64,000 bases of DNA from Gammaproteobacteria bacterium. GTDB taxonomy: Bacteria > Pseudomonadota > Gammaproteobacteria > HTCC5015. The notes under the pieces were generated by a model, which was not told where the DNA came from, searched no databases, and saw only the letters and a list, made by a program, of their open reading frames with translations. Positions 50,001 through 56,543 of the stretch are shown piece after piece (within the stretch, counting starts at the first letter, position 1; every line of letters begins with the position of its first letter). The DNA is taken from positions 62,001-126,000 of the forward strand of contig JAFGLM010000034.1 in the NCBI GenBank assembly GCA_016928055.1, written 5' to 3'. The position numbers and the translations under genes are program-made.

Positions 50001-52071
50001 GATAAAGAGCCTGCAATCTGCGGTCGCAGCTGAACCGGGATCTTTTGCTGCGCTAAAACGTTTGGGTCTACTGCTGAAAGAAAATAAAGATTTTGCGGCG
50101 GCCGCTAATGTTTTGATTCAGGCTGAAAAAATCAATAAGAAAGATTTCGATGTCAATTTTGCCGCAACCGACGCTTTGTTTAAAGACAAGCAATATCTGC
50201 AGGCCGCCGAGTATAGTCAGAAGGCGATAGCAATAAAAAACAATGATACCGCAGCATTGATGCTGGCAGCTGATATTGCCAAACAGCGTGGTAAAATTGG
50301 CGAAGCCATCGAGTATCTGAAAACCGCTATCACCAATAATAAAAATGATTACACACTACATACACGGCTTGGTGAGCTATATCTGGAAAATAATCTGTAC
50401 GAACAGGCCAAACCGGTTTTGGAGCGCGCGAGCCTGATCGACAGGAATGCGGATCGTGCTTTTGTTCTGCTGGGTAATATGTTTCTGAGCCGGCGCTTGT
50501 TCGATCAGTCTATAGCCGCTTATGAACAGGCAGTAAAAAATAACGGTAACCCCGATAATAAACTGTTACTTGATACTGCTTATGCCGAGAAGAAGCGTTC
50601 GTTGGAATTTTCCAGTAACGCGCCGCAATTAGTATTCGAAGATTTAAATATCCAGCCGGTTTTTTCCGCTGCATACAAACAATATGGCAATCGACCGGTT
50701 GGGTCAGTCGTGTTACGCAATGTCAGTGGAACCGAGTATGGCAATCTTAAAGTCTCATTTGAAGTTAAAGGCTATATGGATTTCCCAACCAGTCAGGATA
50801 TTGTCAGGCTGGCACCAAATTCCAAACAGGAAATAGCATTATCCGCGGCATTTAATAATCGCATTCTGGAGATAGATGAAGATACTGGTGTGCAGGTTGA
50901 AATTAAACTGAGTTATGTACGCGAAGGACGTAATGACGATATCAGTATCACCAGCCCGATGACGATTTATGGCAAAAATGCCATGCTGTGGTCGGATCGT
51001 AATATGATCGGCTCCTTTGTCACGCCAAAAGACGACAGCTTGCGGGACTTTGTCCGTCAGGCCGTGAACGAATATAAGCCGGCGAGTGGGCCGTTGAGTG
51101 AAAATCTTGTAACCGCGATGACGTTATTCAGTGCGTTCTCGGCACACGGTATTCGTTATGAGATTGATCCGAATAATCCGTTTGCTGATCTCAAGACCGG
51201 CCAGGTTGATTATGTACAATTTGGTCGTGAAACCTTGCGTTTAAAGAGCGGTGATTGTGATGACCTGTCCGTATTATTTAGCGCGGCGTTGGAAAATCTG
51301 GGTATTGAAACTGCCATAGTCGATGTACCGGGTCATTTATTAATGATGTTTAATACCAATCTGCCAGCCGATCAAAGCAATCAGATCAGCGGACAGCAAG
51401 ACTGGTTATTTATACGTGATGACAAAGTCTGGGTACCACTGGAAGTGACGATGATTGGTACCAGTTTCAGTGAGGCCTGGGCCGAGGGGGCAAAAAAAAT
51501 CCAACAGCATAAGGCCGATGGAGCATTAACATTGATTCCATTAAAAGAAGCCTGGCAACAATATCAGCCGGTAACCTTAAAACCCGCCACATTTGAAATT
51601 AAATTGCCGGCAAGTGAAAAAGTCGCATCGATTGTCCAGCGTGAACAATATCTGTTATTACAGAAAAATCTTGATCAATTAATCAATCCATACCAGGCAA
51701 TACTGGCCGTTAATCCGGAAGATCATCTGGCGCGGTTGCAGATTGCTATTATTTATGCACGCAATGGTCTGAATTCGTTGGCCATGCAGGAGTTGGATGA
51801 ACTGTCAAAAGCGGATGATAATAACAGTGCGATTCATAATAATCGTGGCAATATTTATTTGCAGCAGGGCGATTTAGTCAGAGCGCGCGAGGCTTATGAA
51901 CAAGCAGAAAGACTGGATCCAAGTGATGGTGGTGTTAAGTTGAACCTCGCTATTGTTGCGTACCAGCAAGGCGAGATCGGTTTCGCGCGCAAAAAATTTA
52001 ATCAAGCCACCAAGCTGAATCAAACGTTGATGACGCAATATTCAACGTTTCAAAAGATGCTTAAGAGCTAG
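47056..52071 (+). CDS. Giant exported NHL/FnIII/TPR/transglutaminase-like protein
   Basis: A 1671-residue exported protein. The start at 47056 is set by CAGGGAG five bases upstream and by the signal peptide it uncovers (about 1-28, ending near SLA-AAD); the frame extends upstream to 46978 without these features. About 35-590 is a series of NHL/beta-propeller repeats (repeated LYVADxxxRKI-type strings). About 608-690 is a fibronectin III-like domain. About 695-1185 is a long TPR array, and an Ig-like beta region follows. A transglutaminase-like domain has Cys1401 in SGDCDDLSVLF and His1427 in VPGHLLMMF. Terminal TPRs close the protein. It probably acts as an envelope scaffold. The substrate is unknown. 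Confidence 0.82.
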   Translation: MNKSPARWILVKVLVALFWLIPLPSLAAADVELLHSVQGNLLTDSPVEQTTAIQFDHNNALYALNGVSGELFRVQEGNVERVLSVVTAGEKKRGKLTGFSLLNDNSVMVVDAANSSVLHLALATGELLTSYGEKGKKAGMLIAPQDLAYSINKRIYIADAGNNEISVYSPSGIFLYALGQAETDPTLRLKKPTNVSVDRMERVYVLQPGKSPAIAIYEPSGKLLKQFTGDELKTVLGNKKISLGAMSVDEDGRMFLADDASGKILQFDWQTGKLQSAFGSHGEGPGQFREVTALAVSNNNQLAVLDSRNKKLDIYQLGDDAKDLKKRAWLPNIGNAEFLPVSCSTAYHLNDLNILCFDEKARQVRIIDSKGKTIHELQATFKKPLSAAFDGKHIVILDRNVVFVFNSKGSLLAQFGSSGRKDGELSDAVDVFLKGNRIYVAEEGNKRIQIFSLKGVYLDKLPQQIDKKNPLFNKPVAVAVDANGNLYVADLQRRKILVFSNLLEHLYEIGEAGESPGAFKVLTDLAIDTDNNLYVLTQTGLKEQTVQVYSGPEKVFEFGAYSKVQDTGIGKGVTLSVSPTSKTIVSVFDVIDPKNRGLISFDYLQVPPPVSGLEVAGGESVTDLSWQRVPGAYTTQYNVYASSDASGPFAFVKSVEDTFVSLEHEPDAALRYIRVSAVSGFGTEGPLSPIRENIFHKAKQQIADGELEQASELLQQYLQINPLQPRTHKLYGQVLMQQKRYTEAAESFKRIRDFEKYAVDGLNLQVEALYLNKDYAEAMALAQEAVKLAKDDVASYVNCGRLSLKIGDAVGAFICLEAGQKLDSKNTEILFLIAEAHIQLGTVAEGLKQLDKALAIDAKNAEAWARSGDIYLQLTQLKKAEQQYKKSLELNADHTHAQLGLAKASMGLKNWPQAKTVALKLAAKPESEASGNYLLGLMALEEKNPAQAIISLSKTSRAEPDNADAWLSLADAYSAANKPAEAIKSLQSAVAAEPGSFAALKRLGLLLKENKDFAAAANVLIQAEKINKKDFDVNFAATDALFKDKQYLQAAEYSQKAIAIKNNDTAALMLAADIAKQRGKIGEAIEYLKTAITNNKNDYTLHTRLGELYLENNLYEQAKPVLERASLIDRNADRAFVLLGNMFLSRRLFDQSIAAYEQAVKNNGNPDNKLLLDTAYAEKKRSLEFSSNAPQLVFEDLNIQPVFSAAYKQYGNRPVGSVVLRNVSGTEYGNLKVSFEVKGYMDFPTSQDIVRLAPNSKQEIALSAAFNNRILEIDEDTGVQVEIKLSYVREGRNDDISITSPMTIYGKNAMLWSDRNMIGSFVTPKDDSLRDFVRQAVNEYKPASGPLSENLVTAMTLFSAFSAHGIRYEIDPNNPFADLKTGQVDYVQFGRETLRLKSGDCDDLSVLFSAALENLGIETAIVDVPGHLLMMFNTNLPADQSNQISGQQDWLFIRDDKVWVPLEVTMIGTSFSEAWAEGAKKIQQHKADGALTLIPLKEAWQQYQPVTLKPATFEIKLPASEKVASIVQREQYLLLQKNLDQLINPYQAILAVNPEDHLARLQIAIIYARNGLNSLAMQELDELSKADDNNSAIHNNRGNIYLQQGDLVRAREAYEQAERLDPSDGGVKLNLAIVAYQQGEIGFARKKFNQATKLNQTLMTQYSTFQKMLKS

Positions 52072-52076
52072 AGGAT

Positions 52077-52643
52077 ATGAAAATGCTACATACCAGATTA
52101 TTTACGTGTTTTCTAACCGTTGTGATATCGGTAGCTTATGCAGAACAAACCACCGATAGCGACGACAGCCTGATTCAGGAAACGCAATCGCATAAGGTAT
52201 TTCAGGGTGCCCTATATAAAATCTGGGTAAAACTGAGAGCCTTGAATCCAAAGCCGCAAGCCGAACAGGCGGGACGTGGTCAAATGGTTGTCACGGCCGG
52301 AATACGAGGTGCGGAATCAACCGAAAGTGCTTTGCAACCCTACTGGAAAGACGATCGCACAGAAGATAAAGCATTTCTGGAGCAGGTCAATTCGCTGAAT
52401 GCAGCACAAGCGATGCTTGATGAAGGTAAGATCAAAGAGGCCGGTGAGGCATTGCAGAACTTTATAAAACGTTACCCGGAAGGTGAATTGTTACCAAATG
52501 CAATATTTGCACAGGGATTAACACAAAGTGCGTCTGGTGATGCTGATAACGGTATCAAAACATTGAAGCGTTTTATAAAAGACTATCCGCAACACCCGTT
52601 AAAAGAAGATGCTGAAATAGTTATTGCGGAGTTTGACAAGTAA
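52077..52643 (+). CDS. Exported TPR/YbgF-like protein
   Basis: A 188-residue protein with a signal peptide (about 1-22, cleaved near AYA-EQT), starting 5 bp after the giant gene. The C-terminal half carries two TPR-like repeats (AQAMLDEGKIKEAGEALQNF and GIKTLKRFIKDYPQHPLKEDA) resembling YbgF/BamD-type outer-membrane-associated scaffolds. The middle, with GRGQMVVTAGIRGAE, is unfamiliar. It is probably co-expressed with the giant protein. A palindrome and a terminator follow it. Confidence 0.72.
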   Translation: MKMLHTRLFTCFLTVVISVAYAEQTTDSDDSLIQETQSHKVFQGALYKIWVKLRALNPKPQAEQAGRGQMVVTAGIRGAESTESALQPYWKDDRTEDKAFLEQVNSLNAAQAMLDEGKIKEAGEALQNFIKRYPEGELLPNAIFAQGLTQSASGDADNGIKTLKRFIKDYPQHPLKEDAEIVIAEFDK

Positions 52644-52660
52644 CCATAAATTATTTATGG
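52644..52660. promoter_or_regulatory. 17-bp palindrome after the TPR gene
   Basis: CCATAAATTATTTATGG is a perfect palindrome with 8-bp arms and a single central base, directly after the TPR stop codon. With almost no loop it is more likely a protein-binding site than a terminator. It could sit in the promoter of the tlpA-like unit. Confidence 0.35.
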
Positions 52661-52727
52661 ATATAGTTTTGTGAACCAAGTCTAGTATCATTTTTGCTGA
52701 ATATGGAATAGTACCCGCCGCTGGTTG

Positions 52728-52753
52728 ACGGTAATACCGCGTTACCGTTTTTT
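52728..52753 (+). terminator. Terminator-like hairpin just upstream of the tlpA-like start
   Basis: ACGGTAA-TACCGCG-TTACCGT forms a 7-bp stem and 7-nt loop followed by a run of T. It ends 32 bp before the ATG of the thioredoxin-like gene. It may close the giant-gene transcript. If the promoter of the next gene lies upstream of it, it would be a leader attenuator. Confidence 0.6.
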
Positions 52754-52785
52754 AAAAAAGTAAAAAACTGAGAGTGGAGGCTGTC

Positions 52786-53283
52786 ATGCTGTCCAGGCAT
52801 GCATATCGTTTGCTATTGGCATTGTTAATGTTGTGTCCGTTGTTGGTGAATGCAGCGCAGGCACCCAAATTTAAATTACCCACTTTAAAATCAACCGTCG
52901 ATCTGTCTTCTTATACCGGCAAGGTCGTGTACGTTGATTTTTGGGCGTCGTGGTGCGATCCGTGTCGAAAGTCGTTCCCGTGGATGAGTGAGCTGCAGGG
53001 CAAATATAAAGATAATCTTAAGGTAATTGCCATTAACCTTGATCAGGAACGCGGTCAAGCCATCAAGTTTTTAAATCATCACCGTCCTGGATTTACGGTT
53101 GCATTTGATCCGCAAGGCAAAATTGCCGAAGCTTATAAAGTACCGGGTATGCCGACATCCTATTTGATTGATCAATCCGGTCGGATTGTTTTCAGGCAAA
53201 TCGGTTTTCGCAATTCAGAAAAACAGCTTATTGAAAATAGAATCCAGTCTTTACTTTCAAACAGACAAGCAAGAGCAAAGTAA
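52786..53283 (+). CDS. TlpA-like periplasmic thioredoxin
   Basis: A 165-residue exported thioredoxin-fold protein. The start ATG 52786 follows GGAGG by 5 nt; the GTG at 52774 is upstream of that site and is not used. The signal peptide ends near VNA-AQA (about 23). The redox centre is WASWCDPC with Cys57 and Cys60, and the cis-Pro is in PGMPTSYLID. Proteins of the TlpA/ResA group reduce disulfides or transfer electrons in the periplasm. It is 3 bp upstream of the DUF4266 gene and is likely translationally linked to it, suggesting it keeps the cysteines of that lipoprotein reduced. This is inference. Confidence 0.87.
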   Translation: MLSRHAYRLLLALLMLCPLLVNAAQAPKFKLPTLKSTVDLSSYTGKVVYVDFWASWCDPCRKSFPWMSELQGKYKDNLKVIAINLDQERGQAIKFLNHHRPGFTVAFDPQGKIAEAYKVPGMPTSYLIDQSGRIVFRQIGFRNSEKQLIENRIQSLLSNRQARAK

Positions 53284-53286
53284 ATC

Positions 53287-53496
53287 ATGAAAATATTTCT
53301 GATACCGGCGTTATTGCTGGTCCTGGTTTCGGGTTGTGCGGAAGTTAAACCCTGGCACCGAAACATTCTGGCGCAAAGAGACATGCAACTCGTGCCGGAT
53401 AAAATCGAAGCTTATATAGACGATCATATTTATTTTAGTAAAGAAGCATCAACCGGTGGCAGTGGCATCGGTGGAGGTGGTTGTGGCTGCAACTAA
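53287..53496 (+). CDS. DUF4266 lipoprotein with Gly/Cys tail
   Basis: A 69-residue predicted lipoprotein. The lipobox LVSGC gives lipidated Cys17. The PWHRNILAQRDMQL block is characteristic of DUF4266. The protein ends in GGSGIGGGGCGCN, a Gly-rich, CxC-containing tail that, from memory, is conserved in the family. The last residues could be flexible, metal-binding or modified. It sits between a TlpA-like thioredoxin and a DUF3570 beta-barrel, a combination I recall as recurring, sometimes with an ApbE flavin transferase. No apbE is in this window. The function is unknown. Confidence 0.85.
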   Translation: MKIFLIPALLLVLVSGCAEVKPWHRNILAQRDMQLVPDKIEAYIDDHIYFSKEASTGGSGIGGGGCGCN

Positions 53497-54817
53497 AAAA
53501 AATCACCGCATTAAGGAGCAGCTGGCGCTGGCGACCTGTTCGTTGCTTTCACAGCAGGCGGGAGCCATCGAGAGTAACTGGACCTTTGATTCGTCATTGG
53601 CTTTTTATTCGGAGACCGATCGTGTTTCCGTATCAACAGGCATGATTGATTTGTCGGGAACGCTTACCGAAGGTAATAAAATCGATGTTTCGGCTGTTTA
53701 TGACACCATGACCGGTTCAACGCCAACGGGTTCGGTAGAGAATTCGACCGTGCAAACGCAAACCGGCGTGTCCGGCTCCGGGGGTTTTGATTCTTCAGGC
53801 GCGCCGACTTCTCTAGCGCCGTTTGAAGATACCCGACTCGCGGTTAAATTTAATTGGGAACATGAAAACAGTGGCCGATTCAGAACCACCTATGGCGGCA
53901 GCTCATCGGTAGAAAAAGACTACACATCGCTTGGCTACAGTTTTGGTATAGCGCTGGATTCGTCAAGCAAGTTAACAACCTATGAATTTGGATTCGCCGG
54001 TGCTTTTGACACTATCTCTCAAACGGGTGGGTCCACACCTGACCCCTTGGGCGACGTGACAAACAGTGAAACCTACGGTGAAGGGCATCGCAATTCCTAC
54101 GATTTGTTGTTTGGCATAACCAATATTCTTAGCCCGAGCACCTTGTGGCAGAACAATATCACCTTCAGTGTTTCTGATGGTTATCACACCGATCCCTATA
54201 AAGTGATCAGTGTGGTAGGCAATGAACAGGACCGGCAGGCGCTGATCAATGCCGCATTACAGGATGCAGCCGACAGCCGCAGCGTAAATGTGGCGGATCT
54301 TCCGGCTGATGTAGTGGCTGCGATTACCCGCAATTTCGATGCCTTCGAAGTCGAATTCACCCGTTTATATGAAAGCCGGCCGGATAAACGCCGGCGTACT
54401 TCCTGGTATTCAAAACTCGTTACGCGGCTGGCTAATAACCAAACCATCCATCTGTCATATCGCTACTACACCGACGACTGGGACGTCACCTCGCATACGA
54501 TAGATTATCGACATACCTTCAAAATGGGCGACGATAGTTGGACTTTCGAGCCGCAGGTTCGCGCCTACCAGCAAAGCGCCGCTGACTTTTTTCATAGAAG
54601 CCTGGTCAGAGGTGAGTCATTACCGGAATATGCCAGCGCCGATAACCGCCTGGATGAGGTGGTCGGTGCAACAGTTGCCGTCAAATTTGGCAAACAGATT
54701 GGCGACAATGGCGAAGTTCGCTTTCGCATAGCCGGAATTGCCTGGCGAGCGGAAGAGGCCGTGTATGACGAAACTGACGCCATATTGTTCCAGGTCAGCA
54801 TGCGGCTGGGATTCTGA
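53483..54817 (+). CDS. DUF3570 outer-membrane beta-barrel candidate
   Basis: A 444-residue protein of the DUF3570 family. The start GTG 53483 is chosen because GGAGG lies 5 nt upstream and because it begins MAATKKNHRIKEQLALATCS, matching the family. The N-terminal signal-like segment (about 15-28) ends near AGA-IES. The mature part shows alternating beta-strand patterns with aromatic girdles and a C-terminal strand ending in Phe (ILFQVSMRLGF), a typical BAM signal for outer-membrane barrels. It overlaps the DUF4266 gene by 14 bp, so its ribosome site is read from the Gly/Cys codons of that gene. Confidence 0.85.
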   Translation: MAATKKNHRIKEQLALATCSLLSQQAGAIESNWTFDSSLAFYSETDRVSVSTGMIDLSGTLTEGNKIDVSAVYDTMTGSTPTGSVENSTVQTQTGVSGSGGFDSSGAPTSLAPFEDTRLAVKFNWEHENSGRFRTTYGGSSSVEKDYTSLGYSFGIALDSSSKLTTYEFGFAGAFDTISQTGGSTPDPLGDVTNSETYGEGHRNSYDLLFGITNILSPSTLWQNNITFSVSDGYHTDPYKVISVVGNEQDRQALINAALQDAADSRSVNVADLPADVVAAITRNFDAFEVEFTRLYESRPDKRRRTSWYSKLVTRLANNQTIHLSYRYYTDDWDVTSHTIDYRHTFKMGDDSWTFEPQVRAYQQSAADFFHRSLVRGESLPEYASADNRLDEVVGATVAVKFGKQIGDNGEVRFRIAGIAWRAEEAVYDETDAILFQVSMRLGF

Positions 54818-54900
54818 TCACCATTTAAGGCCGGCCACTCACCAATTTGACAATACCAGCTTAGCTCGGGATAATTCCGCACCTCGCGAAATCGTGCACT

Positions 54901-54922
54901 AAACCCGCTTGCCAGCGGGTTT
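54901..54922 (+). terminator. Hairpin after the DUF3570 gene
   Basis: AAACCCGCT-TGCC-AGCGGGTTT is a perfect 9-bp stem 83 bp after the DUF3570 stop. It is followed by a short T run only within the stem, so it is a weak or Rho-assisted terminator. It separates the envelope block from the tRNA gene. Confidence 0.5.
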
Positions 54923-54956
54923 AGGCGTTATAGGTTTGAGAAGTTAGTATCACTAA

Positions 54957-55033
54957 GCGCCCGTAGCTCAGTTGGATAGAGTACCTGGCTACGAACTAGG
55001 GGGTCGGGAGTTCGAATCTCTCCGGGCGCGCCA
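54957..55033 (+). tRNA. tRNA-Arg (ACG anticodon)
   Basis: A 77-nt cloverleaf with CCA encoded. The acceptor stem is GCGCCCG/CGGGCGC, with D arm GCTC-AGTTGGATA-GAGT. The anticodon arm is CCTGG-CTACGAA-CTAGG with anticodon ACG, and the T arm is GGGAG-TTCGAAT-CTCTC. Sequence and structure closely match E. coli tRNA-Arg(ACG), whose A34 is edited to inosine. A Rho-independent terminator follows 18 nt later. Confidence 0.97.
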
Positions 55034-55050
55034 AATTCAGTAACCCAATC

Positions 55051-55087
55051 AAGCACTTAGAGAAGTTTTTCCTAAGTGCTTTTTCGT
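55051..55087 (+). terminator. Rho-independent terminator of tRNA-Arg
   Basis: AAGCACTTAG and CTAAGTGCTT form a 10-bp stem with an 11-nt loop, followed by a T tract. It can also serve the convergent ACR3 gene ending at 55089. Confidence 0.85.
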
Positions 55088-55088
55088 T

Positions 55089-56165
55089 TTATGCATCGCT
55101 TGAAAAAGCGGATGCTTGGTGTGATGCGACACATGGTGTGCATTTAGCGAAGGGGAACCAGTGCCGCGTCCGGTTAACGACACCGACCACCGCCAGCATA
55201 ATCGGCACTTCCACCAGCACACCGACCACCGTTGCCAACGCGGCGCCCGAGTCGAATCCAAAAAGACTGATGGCAGTCGCAACGGCTAACTCAAAGAAAT
55301 TGCTCGCACCAATGAGTGCCGACGGACCCGCTACACAATGTTGCTCACCGCTGATTCGATTTAGGTAATACGCCAGTGATGAGTTAAAAATAACCTGAAT
55401 AAGAATGGGTACTGCCAGTAACGCAATAATTAACGGTTGCCGGATTACTTGCTCGCCCTGAAATGCAAATAGCAGTATTAATGTAAGCAGTAACGCGCTG
55501 ATGGAGATCGGGCCGAGTGTTTTCAGCAACTGTTGCAGCGCACCATTGCCACCTTTATTCAGAATAATGCTGCGAATGATCTGGCTGATAATAACCGGGA
55601 TAACAATGTAAAGTACAACGGATAAGAACAGCGTATCCCACGGCACCGTAATAGCGGATAGCCCCAAAAGCAAACCGACAATCGGCGCAAAAGCAAAAAC
55701 CATAATCGCATCGTTTAATGCAACCTGCGAAAGTGTAAAAAGTGGATCACCTTTGGTTAAGTGACTCCAAACGAATACCATCGCTGTGCAGGGCGCCGCC
55801 GCCAGGATGATCAAACCGGCAATATAAGAGGCATGTTGTTCCTCTGGCAACCATTCTGAGAATACAACCTTAATAAATAACCAACCCAAAAAAGCCATCG
55901 AAAATGGCTTAACCGCCCAATTAATAGACAATGTAATGCTGACACCGCGCCAATGTCGCTTCACTTCATGAAGCGCAGAGAAATCCACTCTGATTAACAT
56001 CGGGATGATCATCAACCAGATCAGAATGGCAACGGGTATGTTGACGTGTGCAATTTCAAGTGTGCCAAGCACTTGAGACACGACAGGGTAGAAGTGTCCT
56101 AATGCGATGCCGGCAATGATACAAATGGCTACCCACAACGTTAAAAAACGTTCAAATATGTTCAT
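55089..56165 (-). CDS. acr3: ACR3-family arsenite efflux transporter
   Basis: A 358-residue inner-membrane transporter with about ten helices that exports arsenite/antimonite. ACR3 marks are IMIPMLIRVDFSAL near 55, WAVKPFSMAFLGW near 83, and the conserved Cys in LAAAPCTAMVFVWSHL near 131. Its ATG overlaps the stop of a 38-codon upstream ORF (ATGA), so translation is coupled to a truncated DGC-domain gene. It is the last gene of the arsR operon. Confidence 0.93.
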   Translation of the reverse strand: MNIFERFLTLWVAICIIAGIALGHFYPVVSQVLGTLEIAHVNIPVAILIWLMIIPMLIRVDFSALHEVKRHWRGVSITLSINWAVKPFSMAFLGWLFIKVVFSEWLPEEQHASYIAGLIILAAAPCTAMVFVWSHLTKGDPLFTLSQVALNDAIMVFAFAPIVGLLLGLSAITVPWDTLFLSVVLYIVIPVIISQIIRSIILNKGGNGALQQLLKTLGPISISALLLTLILLFAFQGEQVIRQPLIIALLAVPILIQVIFNSSLAYYLNRISGEQHCVAGPSALIGASNFFELAVATAISLFGFDSGAALATVVGVLVEVPIMLAVVGVVNRTRHWFPFAKCTPCVASHQASAFSSDA

Positions 56166-56278
56166 AACATCTCTTTTCGTGCTGCGCGATCAGATAACTC
56201 TCCGACATCCGCAGCACCCGAGCAAGAAAAAATCAAGGTCGGGGCCGCGCTGCATTCACAACTTTTTTTATCCGTCAT
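56162..56278 (-). CDS. Truncated DGC-domain (putative zinc-binding) ORF coupled to acr3
   Basis: This is a 38-codon frame with a good GAGGATGG ribosome site 5 nt upstream. Its product contains three N-terminal cysteines and LIFSCSGAADVGELSDRAAR. That is the start of DGC-domain putative zinc-binding proteins found in arsenic/redox operons, which normally run well over 100 residues. Here the frame stops right after this segment, at the ATGA overlap with acr3. The rest of the domain appears to have been lost. It may survive as a translational leader or a short metal-binding peptide. Confidence 0.65.
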   Translation of the reverse strand: MTDKKSCECSAAPTLIFSCSGAADVGELSDRAARKEML

Positions 56279-56288
56279 CAATCCATCC

Positions 56289-56522
56289 TCATTGAGATAA
56301 AGTTTGCTTTAATTCTTCAATCGATGGCACTTTACCAACTACCTTAACATCACCGTCTATCGCCAGTGCGGGTGTCATCATGACATTGAAAGCAGTGATT
56401 TCGTTTATGTCAGTGATTTTTTCAAGTGTGTACTCAAGCCCCAGTTCCTTTGCTGCGATTTCAGCACTGTCGGCCAGTCTCTGGCATTTCGGGCAACCAG
56501 TACCCAGAATTTGTATTTTCAT
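56289..56522 (-). CDS. Small thioredoxin-like redox protein (CPKC)
   Basis: A 77-residue thioredoxin-fold mini-protein of the MTH895/TM0996 glutaredoxin-like group. The redox motif CPKC lies in GTGCPKCQRLADSA (Cys10, Cys13), with NVMMTPALAIDGDV carrying the cis-Pro. Such proteins accompany ArsP-like permeases in arsenic operons. It lies between the permease gene (21 bp) and the truncated DGC ORF (10 bp). Confidence 0.92.
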   Translation of the reverse strand: MKIQILGTGCPKCQRLADSAEIAAKELGLEYTLEKITDINEITAFNVMMTPALAIDGDVKVVGKVPSIEELKQTLSQ

Positions 56523-56543
56523 CTGTTACTCCATAAGGTTGAA

